Assembly (NCBI GenBank): GCA_958412345.1
Contig: CATYSO010000011.1
Location: forward strand, 1-64,000
Direction of reading: 5' to 3'
DNA length: 64,000 nt
DNA from: an uncultured Collinsella sp.
Lineage (GTDB): Bacteria; Actinomycetota; Coriobacteriia; Coriobacteriales; Coriobacteriaceae
Positions 40,562 through 50,300 of this stretch are shown here, one piece after another; positions within the stretch are counted from its first letter, which is position 1, and each line of letters starts with the position of its first letter. Made by a program: the position numbers and the translations under genes. Below the pieces are notes generated by a model. The model saw only the letters and a program-made list of their open reading frames with translations, was not told the DNA's origin and ran no database searches.

Positions 40562-42229
40562 CTAGAACAGGCCAGTGATGTTGCCGTCGTTATCGACGTC
40601 GATGTTTTCGGCCGCGGGCACCTTGGGCAGGCCCGGCATGGTCAGAACGCTGCCAGTCAACGCGACCACAAAGTGGGCGCCGGCAGAAACCTTAAGCTCG
40701 CGCACCGTGATGCGGAAGTTCTCGGGAGCGCCCAGAGCCTTGGCGTTGTCGCTAAAGCTGTACTGCGTCTTGGCGACGCACACCGGCAGGTTGCCAAAGC
40801 CGTTCTCGCGCAGCTCGGCGAGCTGACGCTTGGCAGCCGGCGTAAAGTCAACGCCGTCGGCGCGGTAGACCTTGGTGGCGACGGCCTCGAGGGCGTCAGC
40901 AACATCGACGCCGTCCTCATAGGCAAACTTGAGCTCGCTCGGCTGCTCAATCAGACGCATGACCTCATCGGCCAGCTCGAGCGCGCCCTCGCCGCCCTTG
41001 GCCCAGACCTCGGAAAGCTTAACGTTGACGCCGAGCTTCTGGCACTCGGACTCGATGAGCGCAAGCTCAGCCTCTGTGTCCGTCGGGAAACGGTTGATGG
41101 CGACCACGCAGGGCAGACCATAAACGTTCTGGATGTTGTCGACGTGACGCAGCAGGTTGGGCATGCCAGCCTTGAGTGCCTCGAGGTTCTCCTCATTGAG
41201 GTCGGCCTTGGCAACACCGCCGTTGTACTTAAGCGCACGGGCAGTGGCGACGACCACAACAGCGCTGGGGCGAACGCCCGTCATGCGGCACTTGATGTCG
41301 AGGAACTTCTCGGCACCCAGATCGGCACCGAAGCCGGCCTCGGTAATGGCGACATCGCCAAAGCGCATCGCCATACGCGTGGCCATGATAGAGTTGCAGC
41401 CGTGGGCAATGTTGGCGAAGGGGCCGCCGTGGACAAACGCGGGCGTGCCCTCGAGCGTTTGCACCAGGTTGGGCTTGAGCGCATCCTTAAGCAACGCGGC
41501 CATGGCACCCTGGGCCTTAAGGTCACGGGCACGGACGGGCTCACCGGCAAAGCTGTAGCCGACGACGATCTCGCCCAGGCGCTCCTTGAGGTCGTTAATG
41601 CTCGTAGACAGGCACAGGATTGCCATGACCTCGGAGGCGACGGTGATGTCGAAGCCGTCCTCGCGCGGCACGCCCTGGGCCTTACCGCCAATGCCGTCGA
41701 TGACGTGGCGCAGCTGACGGTCGTTCATATCGACGACGCGCTTCCAAGTGATGCGTTTAACGTCAATACCGAGTTGATTGCCCTGCTGGATGTGGTTATC
41801 GAGCATGGCGGCCAGCAGGTTGTTGGCAGCACCGATGGCATGGAAGTCGCCGGTAAAGTGCAGGTTGATATCCTCCATGGGGATGACCTGAGCCCAGCCG
41901 CCGCCGGCAGCACCGCCCTTAACGCCAAAGACGGGGCCGAGCGAAGGCTCGCGCAGGGCCACGGCACTCTTGACGCCGCGACGGCGCAGGCCGTCGGCCA
42001 GACCGATGGTCGTGGTGGTCTTGCCCTCGCCCGCAGGCGTTGGGTTGATAGCGGTCACGAGAACGAGCTTGGCCTGGTGATCAGTCGGCTCGTTGAGCAG
42101 TGAATAGTCGACCTTAGCCTTGTCGAAGCCGTACGGAATAAGGTGCTTAACGTCGACGCCGGCGTTCTTGGCCACCTCGGTAATAGGCAGCGGCGTGACA
42201 GAACGTGCGATTTCGATGTCAGTAGGCAT
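40562..42229 (-). CDS. fhs: Formate-tetrahydrofolate ligase
   Basis: A 555-residue formyl-THF synthetase. It makes 10-formyl-THF from formate, THF and ATP. The ATP loop is NPTPAGEGKTTTTIGLADGL (about 61-80). Other landmarks are REPSLGPVFGVKGGAAGGG and FTGDFHAIGAANNLL. The length matches the family (about 555-560). AAAGGA precedes ATG 42229 by six bases; the in-frame extension to 42304 has no ribosome site. It is a single gene with its own terminator. It works with FchA and FolD (27-28.7 kb). None of the Wood-Ljungdahl carbonyl-branch genes is in the window, so a biosynthetic role is the safe reading. Confidence 0.97.
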   Translation of the reverse strand: MPTDIEIARSVTPLPITEVAKNAGVDVKHLIPYGFDKAKVDYSLLNEPTDHQAKLVLVTAINPTPAGEGKTTTTIGLADGLRRRGVKSAVALREPSLGPVFGVKGGAAGGGWAQVIPMEDINLHFTGDFHAIGAANNLLAAMLDNHIQQGNQLGIDVKRITWKRVVDMNDRQLRHVIDGIGGKAQGVPREDGFDITVASEVMAILCLSTSINDLKERLGEIVVGYSFAGEPVRARDLKAQGAMAALLKDALKPNLVQTLEGTPAFVHGGPFANIAHGCNSIMATRMAMRFGDVAITEAGFGADLGAEKFLDIKCRMTGVRPSAVVVVATARALKYNGGVAKADLNEENLEALKAGMPNLLRHVDNIQNVYGLPCVVAINRFPTDTEAELALIESECQKLGVNVKLSEVWAKGGEGALELADEVMRLIEQPSELKFAYEDGVDVADALEAVATKVYRADGVDFTPAAKRQLAELRENGFGNLPVCVAKTQYSFSDNAKALGAPENFRITVRELKVSAGAHFVVALTGSVLTMPGLPKVPAAENIDVDNDGNITGLF

Positions 42230-42373
42230 GGGCGGTCCTTTCGTTACCGAATGAGAAAAAGACCAATTCAGCATAGCACGGGCGCGCAATAGTAAAACAC
42301 CCATAACCGATGAACGGCGATATGTTTACCCGATGCCCAGCGATAGCCCAACAGCCCGCCAAAACAAAGCGCC

Positions 42374-43441
42374 CTAAACGGTAGGTTCAATCCCCAGGTG
42401 CTCAAAGGTGCGAAGGGTTGCCTGACGGCCCTGCGGCGTACGAATCATCAACCCGCACTGCAGCAGATAGGGCTCATAGACATCCTCGAGCGTTCCCGGG
42501 TCCTCGCCCACCGCGCTGGCAAGGGTCGTAAGTCCCACGGCACGACCGGAAAACGTCTTAGCGAGCGTCTCCAAAATGCGAATATCCATCCAGTCCAGAC
42601 CGAGCTCATCGATCTCAAAGAACTCGAGCGCCTGGCGACAGATATCGAGCTCAATAGGTCCGTTGCCGCGCACCTGTGCGTAATCGCGCACGCGCTTGAG
42701 CAGGCGGTTGGCAAGACGTGGCGTGCCGCGCGAACGCGAGCCGATCTCGAGTGCACTGGGATGGTCGATCGTCACGCCCAGGATAGTCGCCGAGCGCGTC
42801 ACGATCTGCGCGAGCTCCTCGACCGTGTAGTAATCCAGGCGATATGAAATGCCAAAGCGGTCGCGCAACGGGCCGGTCAACATGCCTGAGCGGGTCGTTG
42901 CCGCTACCAGCGTAAACTTGGGAATATCGAGGCGAATCGAGCGCGCCGCCGGACCCTTGCCAATCACGATATCGAGGGCAAAGTCCTCCATCGCGGGGTA
43001 CAGGACCTCCTCGACCGAACGGTTGAGGCGGTGGATCTCGTCGATAAACAGCACATCACCCGGCTGCAAGTTAGTAAGGATGGCTGCCAGGTCGCCGGTG
43101 CGCGCGATGGCAGGGCCACTCGTGGTCTTGATCTGAGCGCCCAGCTCGTTGGCGATAACGGTGGCCAACGTGGTCTTGCCCAGACCCGGAGGGCCCGAGA
43201 AGATCACGTGGTCGAGCGTCTCGCCACGGCTCTGCGCTGCTTCGATCAACACGCGCAGGCTCTGCTTGATATGCTCCTGGCCGCAGTAATCGTCCAGGCG
43301 CTGGGGGCGCAAAGTGCGATCGACATCGAGGTCCTCGGCCGTCAGCTCCGAGCCCACCATGCGCTCGCCGTGCGCCATGGATGCCGCCGGCGAGTTGCCG
43401 GGCGTCGCCCACAGGTCCTGAGAGTCATCGGCTTCCCACAT
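42374..43441 (-). CDS. ruvB: Holliday junction ATP-dependent DNA helicase RuvB
   Basis: A 355-residue AAA+ motor that drives branch migration of Holliday junctions with RuvA. Walker A is SGPPGLGKTT, Walker B LFIDEIHRL, sensor 1 AATTRSG, the arginine-finger region LRDRFG, and a winged-helix domain closes the protein (QGRQATLRTFEHLG). The stop of ruvA and this start overlap by one base (TGATG), so translation is coupled. Third gene of ruvCAB; the LexA-type box upstream of ruvC should control it. Confidence 0.98.
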   Translation of the reverse strand: MWEADDSQDLWATPGNSPAASMAHGERMVGSELTAEDLDVDRTLRPQRLDDYCGQEHIKQSLRVLIEAAQSRGETLDHVIFSGPPGLGKTTLATVIANELGAQIKTTSGPAIARTGDLAAILTNLQPGDVLFIDEIHRLNRSVEEVLYPAMEDFALDIVIGKGPAARSIRLDIPKFTLVAATTRSGMLTGPLRDRFGISYRLDYYTVEELAQIVTRSATILGVTIDHPSALEIGSRSRGTPRLANRLLKRVRDYAQVRGNGPIELDICRQALEFFEIDELGLDWMDIRILETLAKTFSGRAVGLTTLASAVGEDPGTLEDVYEPYLLQCGLMIRTPQGRQATLRTFEHLGIEPTV

Positions 43442-44061
43442 CACGCATCCATTCCGAGTCGCTTAAGCGCCGCGCCGAGCAAATCCTCGACACGCATATC
43501 CTGCCCATCATACCCACTCAGAGCGACATCGGTCTCCTGCGGGCTAAAGCCCATGGAAAGGAGTGCCGCACGGGCATCATCAATGGCCGAGGGAGCGGCA
43601 GCGGGCACGGACATCGCAACCTGTCCGGGAATCACGTCGACCGGCACAAAGCCCTTATCCTTGGCAAAGGTACTCTTGAGCTCCAGGATCAGACGCTGCG
43701 CGGTCTTTTTGCCCACACCGGGCACCTTGGCCATGCCCTTGTCGTCCTCGGCCATCACCAGCGAATACAACTGGCCCACGGTATAGGTGGAGAGCACGGC
43801 AAGCGCCAGGCGCGGACCGACGCCCGAGACGGACACGAGCCGGTCGAACATCGTGCGCTCATCCTTTGAGGAAAAACCGAAAAGTGTCATGGCGTCCTCG
43901 CGCACCTGCATACGCGTGTAGAGGCGGACCTCGCCGCCGGGCGTCGGCAACGTGGCCGCAGTGCTACCCGAGATGCCGAGTTCAAAGCCAACGCCCGACA
44001 CGTCGACGACGGCCGAGCTCATCGTGGCCTCGACAAGCGTTCCATGGAGCTGGGAAATCAT
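43441..44061 (-). CDS. ruvA: Holliday junction DNA helicase RuvA
   Basis: A 206-residue RuvA that binds four-way junctions as a tetramer and loads RuvB. It has the N-terminal OB fold (MISQLHGTLVEATMSSAVVDVSGVGFEL), two helix-hairpin-helix motifs (SVSGVGPRLALAVLS and KVPGVGKKTAQRLILELK) and the C-terminal RuvB-binding domain (DDARAALLSMGFSPQETDVAL). It overlaps ruvC upstream by one base (TGATG) and ruvB downstream in the same way. Typical length. Confidence 0.97.
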   Translation of the reverse strand: MISQLHGTLVEATMSSAVVDVSGVGFELGISGSTAATLPTPGGEVRLYTRMQVREDAMTLFGFSSKDERTMFDRLVSVSGVGPRLALAVLSTYTVGQLYSLVMAEDDKGMAKVPGVGKKTAQRLILELKSTFAKDKGFVPVDVIPGQVAMSVPAAAPSAIDDARAALLSMGFSPQETDVALSGYDGQDMRVEDLLGAALKRLGMDA

Positions 44062-44582
44062 CAGTATCCGGTTCCTCTCTGTTGATAGAACTCGCCACCG
44101 GTAAGGGCACGGGTGCGGCTGAGGTTTACGTGGCAGATGGCGCAAGCCAGGGCATCGGCGGCATGGTCGGGATGCGGGTCGTGGTCGAGCTGCGTGAGCG
44201 TACGAACCATATACGCGACCTGCCGTTTGTCCGCGGCTCCGGTGCCCACAACAGCCTGCTTAATCTGCATAGGCGTGTACTCGCCAATCTCGAGCGCGCA
44301 TTCCGAAAGCGCCACGAGCGCGGCACCGCGGGCATGCGCCGTAGGGATGGCCGAGCGAACGTTGGCGCCAAAGTAAATGCTCTCGATGGCAGCGGTATCG
44401 GGTCGATAACGCTCCACGACGCCCTTGAGGTCGCGGGCGATATGCGACAGGCGCACCGCGAGCGGACTACCCGCGCTGGTCTCGATGCAGCCATAGGCAC
44501 GGCAGCGAACCTCGCCACGCCGCTCCTCGATAATCCCCCAACCCGTATGAGCCAAACCGGGGTCGATGCCCAAAATAACCAA
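44061..44582 (-). CDS. ruvC: Crossover junction endodeoxyribonuclease RuvC
   Basis: A 173-residue resolvase that cuts Holliday junctions symmetrically. The RNase H-like fold and acidic catalytic residues are visible: GIDPGLAHTGWG (Asp 6/7), AIESIYFGANV (Glu), and HPDHAADALACAICH (Asp pair). The start is TTG at 44582, with GGGAGG five bases upstream. First gene of the ruvCAB operon. A LexA-type box lies about 55-70 bases upstream. Confidence 0.97.
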   Translation of the reverse strand: MVILGIDPGLAHTGWGIIEERRGEVRCRAYGCIETSAGSPLAVRLSHIARDLKGVVERYRPDTAAIESIYFGANVRSAIPTAHARGAALVALSECALEIGEYTPMQIKQAVVGTGAADKRQVAYMVRTLTQLDHDPHPDHAADALACAICHVNLSRTRALTGGEFYQQRGTGY

Positions 44583-44638
44583 GCCAACCTCCCCTCGTCT
44601 TTTACCAAGCGCAAGGCAAGGCCCCGCGCACTACTCAC

Positions 44639-44650
44639 GAACGTCTGTTC
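44639..44650 (-). promoter_or_regulatory. LexA-type SOS box upstream of ruvCAB
   Basis: GAAC-GTCT-GTTC (minus: GAACAGACGTTC) matches the Gram-positive/actinobacterial LexA half-sites GAAC-N4-GTTC. It lies about 57 bases before the ruvC start, near a TTGACC hexamer at 44667-44672 on the minus strand. The gene set downstream is a classical SOS target. No other GAAC-N4-GTTC was noticed in the intergenic regions. Confidence 0.65.
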
Positions 44651-44719
44651 TAGAATAACACAACGGGGTCAAGATGCTTAGTTGAAGTATCGGGGTTGAG
44701 AGCGAATCCCATCCCCAGT

Positions 44720-46705
44720 TTAGTTCTGCGAGAAGAATGGGAACTGTCGGGGATCAACCGGCGGATGCGGCATCGGGCCACCCTGGGGACCACCTTGCGG
44801 TCCGCCCTGCCCGCCCATCATCTTTTCGATGGCGTCCTGAACCTCGCCCTCGAACTTTTTCATTCCCTCGTGCAAACGACGCTGACCGTCCTCAGAGCGC
44901 AGCTCCTCCATCTGCTCGGGCGAAATACCCAGTAGCTCGCCCAGCACGCCCATCATCTCGTTTCGCACGCGCTCGCTCGTATCCTCGTCAGCAAAGCGGC
45001 GCACCTCGGCGCGCGCCAGCGAATCGACCGTCATACGCTCCTTGCCGCTAAGCCCCAGGTCGGACCACGCGAGCATATACGGCCAGGCACGCTCGGCAAA
45101 CGAACGGGCCGAGACGATCGGCGCCGTCGGCAACATGCGGCGGGCGGCCTCGCCCTGACGCACGAGCATCAGCAGCAGCGAGCAGGCCTCAGGCTTGCCA
45201 GCGACCATCGGGATGTCGTCGAAAGATCGATTGCGGTCCACGTGCGCCTCGAGCGCGCCATCGACCTCACCCGGCTCAAGCCCGCCGAGCAGCTGTGCCG
45301 CGCGGTCGAGCATATCGACCGGACCGTCGAGCGTCGAGAGCGCCTGCGCCAGCACTCGCTCCATGCAATCTTCCACCGCGTTGAGCGTCACGAGCTCTTG
45401 GGGCACCACGGCAGACGTGCGGTTGCGCACGCGCGCCACAAACTCAAGCGTCGACAGGTACACATCGCCAAAGGGCGCATAATCGCCCTGGTAGCCGCCG
45501 CAAAGCGCCGGCGCCGCCAGCGCGTACTCGGTTTTGGACAGCGGGCTCAGCGCCATCGCACCCAACTCGAGCGCCGTGTCCTCCAGCATGAGGCCCAGCG
45601 TGCGCGAGCGCAGACGCTCGGCATCGCCCGCCGACACGTCGCGATCGAGCACACGCGCCGCATCCGGCGCATCGCGCTCGACGATGCGAATGTGCAGACG
45701 CTCAGCGATGGCGCGGACGGCGGCACAGCGGGCAGCCTCGGCCTCTTCCTGCGCCGGCGTAAAGATACGGTTACGCCCCAGCACCAGGCCAATCACGTTG
45801 CGCGGGCCCAGAGCGTCGACGGCCAGCGCCGCCAGCAGGGACGACGGCAAGTCACCCTCGAGTGCCACCACAGCACGCGACGCACCGTGGGATCGGGCGT
45901 TGTCGCGCACGGCAAGCACCAGCGCCTGCCACAGCCACTCCTCGGAACGGAACTCGGGCAGTTCGTGATCTTCCAGGGCATCGAGCATCACGCCGCGCTG
46001 AATCTCCTGAACCAGCAGGCTCTCCTCAAAACACGGCGCCTGGGCCACCACGCGACCGCAGTCGTCGAGCACAAACGAACCGCCGGTATACACCGACTCG
46101 TCATAGGCACCGACCGGCGCCATGCAGGCAAACCACACGCTGCGCTTGGATGCGATCTTGCGGTAAGCGCCGCTGCGAACGGCGGCAATGGCAGCAGTCT
46201 CGCGGTCGGTCATGTCAAACGCGTTGAATTGGAAATACGCAATGAGGTCAACACCGGTCGGCAACATCTCGAGTTCGCGGTCCAAGTCAAAAATCACGGC
46301 GATGCGCACGCCGTCCACGTCGAACACCGGCGGCGCCCAACGCGTGTCGTTGTTCTCGCCACGCTGCAGGGCAATGCTCGAACGCGCCGGCACCACATGA
46401 CCGTCCTTGAGCATCATGTAGTCGAGCAGCGGCTGGCCCTCAAACGAAACCGCCGCGGGCACGATGCAGATCATGTCAAGCTCCTGGATACGCTCGGCGA
46501 CACCAGTCAAGCCGGCAAGCATGTCGTGCTCAAAGTCGGCAGCGCCCACCAGGCCCCCGGGTATGGCGCCCATAAAGAGCGGAGCCGGAACGCACAGCAC
46601 GCGCGCCCCGCGCTCGTGGGCCAGACGAGCCTGGTCCTCGATGCGGCCGCAAATGCCCTCAATATCACCCAGGCGCATATCGATCTGTGCAAGCGCGAGC
46701 TTCAT
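44720..46705 (-). CDS. NAD synthetase-like protein with lost catalytic motifs
   Basis: A 661-residue protein with the two-domain layout of glutamine-dependent NAD synthetase: an N-terminal nitrilase/glutaminase domain (MKLALAQIDMRLGDIEG...) and a synthetase domain (LSPLSKTEYALAAPALCGGYQGDYAPFGDV matches the GNKSE...GYATLYGD region). The key residues are missing. The glutaminase Glu (normally PEL) reads CVPAPLF, the Cys (normally CEDxW) reads FDLDREL, and the pyrophosphatase loop SGGxDS reads LEGDLPSS. The last ~130 residues are a helical region plus a Gly/Gln/Pro tail (MMGGQGGPQGGPQGG). It is probably a conserved pseudoenzyme with a regulatory or binding role. Long, intact and well expressed by codon use, so not a decaying gene. 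Confidence 0.75.
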   Translation of the reverse strand: MKLALAQIDMRLGDIEGICGRIEDQARLAHERGARVLCVPAPLFMGAIPGGLVGAADFEHDMLAGLTGVAERIQELDMICIVPAAVSFEGQPLLDYMMLKDGHVVPARSSIALQRGENNDTRWAPPVFDVDGVRIAVIFDLDRELEMLPTGVDLIAYFQFNAFDMTDRETAAIAAVRSGAYRKIASKRSVWFACMAPVGAYDESVYTGGSFVLDDCGRVVAQAPCFEESLLVQEIQRGVMLDALEDHELPEFRSEEWLWQALVLAVRDNARSHGASRAVVALEGDLPSSLLAALAVDALGPRNVIGLVLGRNRIFTPAQEEAEAARCAAVRAIAERLHIRIVERDAPDAARVLDRDVSAGDAERLRSRTLGLMLEDTALELGAMALSPLSKTEYALAAPALCGGYQGDYAPFGDVYLSTLEFVARVRNRTSAVVPQELVTLNAVEDCMERVLAQALSTLDGPVDMLDRAAQLLGGLEPGEVDGALEAHVDRNRSFDDIPMVAGKPEACSLLLMLVRQGEAARRMLPTAPIVSARSFAERAWPYMLAWSDLGLSGKERMTVDSLARAEVRRFADEDTSERVRNEMMGVLGELLGISPEQMEELRSEDGQRRLHEGMKKFEGEVQDAIEKMMGGQGGPQGGPQGGPMPHPPVDPRQFPFFSQN

Positions 46706-46743
46706 GGCTCAGCCCTTTCCGTCGTAAACCATCGTTGTCGTAG

Positions 46744-46780
46744 TAAAAGCGCCGGCCGCATAATGCAGTCGGCGCTTGTA
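46744..46780 (-). terminator. Terminator of the superoxide reductase gene
   Basis: On the minus strand AAGCGCCG...CGGCGCTT forms a stem with a TTTTACT tail. It lies between the superoxide reductase stop codon and the NAD synthetase-like start. Confidence 0.65.
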
Positions 46781-46822
46781 TGTGCATATGCTAGCTATGA
46801 TACCCCGAGCGGGGGCGCGCTC

Positions 46823-47185
46823 CTAGAATGTCGCGGACCACAGCCCGTGCAGGTTGCAGTAGGCATAGACGGTACCGGTCTTGGAACCGCCGGCAAAAAA
46901 CGTCGCGGGCTTCATGCCGGGCTCAAGGTAATGGATCTCCAAGCGGCCCTCGGCCTCAAGGGCGATCCACTCAATGTAGTGCTCGGGCAGGCTGGGGTGC
47001 TCGACCGAGCCAACGCGTGCGCGGATCACGTGACCGTCACGCTCGCTCTCGACGACCGGCACGTGCTTCTCGTGCGCCGCATCCTCGGTGTTCGCGGTCA
47101 GCTCCGTGCAGCCGGCAGGGGTTGTAACGTCGTTGCCCAGGGCGGCAATGAGCTTACCGTCGGGGTCCTTAAAGAATTTCGCCAT
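46823..47185 (-). CDS. Superoxide reductase (neelaredoxin/desulfoferrodoxin family)
   Basis: A 120-residue class II-type superoxide reductase. It reduces superoxide to hydrogen peroxide without making oxygen, suited to anaerobes. Iron ligands are visible: EKHVPVVE (His), HPSLPEHYIEW (two His) and CNLHGLW (Cys and His). The N-terminal desulforedoxin CxxC centre is absent, so only the catalytic [Fe(His)4Cys] site is expected. AAAGGAG precedes ATG 47185; the longer reading frame to 47326 has no ribosome site. A terminator follows. Electron donors such as rubredoxin are not encoded here. Confidence 0.93.
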   Translation of the reverse strand: MAKFFKDPDGKLIAALGNDVTTPAGCTELTANTEDAAHEKHVPVVESERDGHVIRARVGSVEHPSLPEHYIEWIALEAEGRLEIHYLEPGMKPATFFAGGSKTGTVYAYCNLHGLWSATF

Positions 47186-47335
47186 GATGTTCTCCTTTGC
47201 TGATGTGCCAATGTTCTTGATGGTTCTTATGCCCAAAGGCAGACAAACCATCCACGGCATTGCAAATGAACACATAACGGGCGGGGACGATGGGGCAGCG
47301 TGTGCCATCCGCCTTGGCGGCCCCACCCGAGCGGG

Positions 47336-50300
47336 TTAGCGCCCGTCGCCGCCCAGCAGCGCCAGAACATCCTCGCGGGTAAACAGCGCCGAGGAGATGC
47401 CGTCGCCGCCGAGCACGCTGTTGACCAGGTCGCGTTTGGACTCCTGCATCTGCATTATGCGCTCCTCGATCGTGTCCTTGGCGATGAGCTTGTACACGGT
47501 CACGGTATGTTGCTGGCCAATACGATGCGCGCGGTCGGTCGCCTGGTCCTGCGCAGCCACGTTCCACCACGGGTCGTAGTGAATGACCACGTCGGCCGCC
47601 GTCAGGTTGAGGCCCACGCCGCCCGCCTTGAGCGAGATCAGAAACACCGGCACCTCGCCCGCTTGGAACTGCGCGACCATCTTGGCGCGGCTCTCCTTAG
47701 ACGAAGCGCCCGTGAGCTTAAGGAAGGCGATGTCCTCCTTGGCCAAGCGCTTACCGATGATATCGAGCATACCCGTAAACTGGCTGAACAACAGGATGCG
47801 ATGCCCGCCGTCGAGTGCGCCGTGTACGAGCTCCATACACGTATCGAGCTTGGCGCTCCCCGCCTTGTAATCCTCGTAGTGTAGACGCGGGTCGCAGCAG
47901 ATCTGGCGCAGCTTGGTGAGCTCGGCAAGCACCTTGAGCTTGTCCTTCTTAAACTCCCCAGCCTCGCGGTGCTGCACCTGCTGGGCGATGCGGTCCTGGT
48001 TGGCCAGGTAGAGCTTGCGCTGCTCGCCGGTGAGCTGTGCCATGACGGTGTCCTCGATCTTCTCGGGCAGGTCGGCCACCACGTCTTCCTTAACACGGCG
48101 CAGCACAAACGGCGACACGAGCGCCTGCAGGCGAGCGGCGCTATCGCCCTCGGCATGCTCGACGGGGCTCTCAAAGCGCTTGGCAAACGACTCGCGCGTC
48201 CCCAAAAGGCCCGGCATCAAAAAGTCGAAGATGCTCCAGAGCTCGGACAGGCGGTTTTCGATGGGCGTGCCCGTCAGGGCAAAGCGCACGCCGGCAGGCA
48301 GGCGCTTTGCAGCGCGCGCCACCTGCGTGAGCGGATTTTTAATGTATTGTGCCTCATCGAGCACCACGCGGGCAAAATCCTGCTCGACATATTCGTCGAT
48401 GTCGCGGCGCATAAGGTCATACGACGTCACGACCACGTTGTGCTCGGCTGCGCCGGCAATTTGCACGCGACGCTGCGCCTTGGCGCCCACGATGGCGCAC
48501 ACATCGAGCGAGGGCGCAAAGCGCTCCAGCTCGGCAGTCCAGTTGTACACGAGTGAGGCCGGGCATACCACGAGCGTGGGCTTGGTGCCCCCCGCCTCCA
48601 CGCGCGCCAGGATATGCGCGATCATCTGGAGCGTTTTGCCCAGGCCCATGTCGTCGGCCAAGATTCCGCCAAGGCCCAGGTGTTCGAGCGAGCCGAGCCA
48701 CTGGTATCCGTCGACCTGGTAGCCGCGCATCGTTGCCTTGAGCGATGCCGGCACCGTAAAGTCCATCTTGCCGAGCGTGTCCAGGCGCTCGACGGTACGG
48801 TGGAACGCAGCGTCGCGATCGGCCTCGAGCGCCGGCGTGCGCGCGAGCATGCTATCGACAAAAAGGGTGCTCGACGCGGGAAGCGACACGCCGTCGAGCA
48901 GGTCGACGGCATCGACACCCAGATCTTCAGCAAGGCCAAACGCGGCGCGCGCTCCCTCATCCAGGCGCACGATGTCGCCAGACGTCAGGCGCGCAAACGT
49001 CTGGTGGCGCTTGTACGAGTCCAGATAGATGGCAAGATCTGCCGCCGAAAGCCCGCTCGCGCCCAGCTCGACGTCGAGCAGGTTACTCTTGACGGTCGCA
49101 CGCACCGAAAGCTTGGGCGCAGGGCGGACCGAGACCTGGCGCAGGCGGTCGCTGAGCATGACCTCGCCCAGCTCGGACAGGGCGGACAGACCCTCGGTCA
49201 GCAGGCAGAACAAGCGGGCATCATCGCGTTCCCCAAACGCCAGGCCGCCCTCGTAGAAATCGAAGTACAGAGCCGCTGTATCCATAACGCGAAACTCCGC
49301 TATCTCGTCGCGGGGCGGCACGCCGGGGCGTTGCTCTTCGAAGGGACTGCCCGGAGCGCCCAGGCTAAAGAGATCCGCCGACCAATCGCCGTAGGTAACC
49401 GTAATCTTGCAGGTCACGAGCCCATCGTCGACGCCGATCGCCATAGCAAAGCTCGGCTCGGGTGCCACGGTATCGAGCGCGGCGGGCGCGGTGAGGTCGG
49501 TATAGTCGCGCAAAATGGGCAGCGCCATGCGGCAGAACTCACCCACCTGCTCGGCGGCAATATGGGCGGGCGTGCGGCACGGCAGTAAGCGTGACAAAAA
49601 AGATGCGGCATGCTGAGCAAATGCAGCGTCGGTACGGCGCGCGCGGCGCGTGTCAACCAAGTAGGCGGCATCGCCCGACGCAAAGCAGTACATATCGGCG
49701 GGCAGGCGCAGGTCATAGCTACCACCAGCCGCCGGCGCGATTTTGGCGGCAAGGAGCGGCGGGCGCTTAGCCAGCGCCTCGTCCTCCCCTTCCGGAGGCA
49801 CCTCAACCGCCACGTCATAGGTGCGATGCGTCGTCCCCCGCGACCAGGCGGGCTCAAAGGAGATGGTCTGGCCGCGCAGCAGGTCCAGCACATATACGAT
49901 GCTATGCTCGGACAGCGGCAACTGACGCTCGGCAACAAAACCGCTGCGGGCAAAGTCGTACGACGCCGAACGCGAGCTTGTGATGTCATCGAGATAGGCA
50001 ACTGTCGTCACAACAAGGTTGAGCAGCTTTGCCGATGTTTCGTCAAAGGCCTCAGGTGAATGGGCAAACGTAAGCTTCTTGCCGTACGAGAACATGCCGC
50101 CGCGCACGTAGGCATCGGCCATGCCGTCGATATCCTTGACCACGTAGGAGACCGATCCACAGCGGATGCGGAACTCGAGCGCCCAGCTAAAGCGGTCAGC
50201 GAACAGCGGATTGTAGTACGGCACCAACGAGGGCTCCAACGCCGCTTTGGGGGCGTCGGGATCAACAGTACCGGCAAGCTTGCGACGCATGCTCGCCAGC

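Noticed and set aside
42230..42373. A possible THF riboswitch before fhs
   Set aside because: No match to the conserved THF riboswitch pattern could be seen.
45242..47203. A 653-codon open frame on the plus strand
   Set aside because: It is antisense to both the NAD synthetase-like and superoxide reductase genes and shows no domain.
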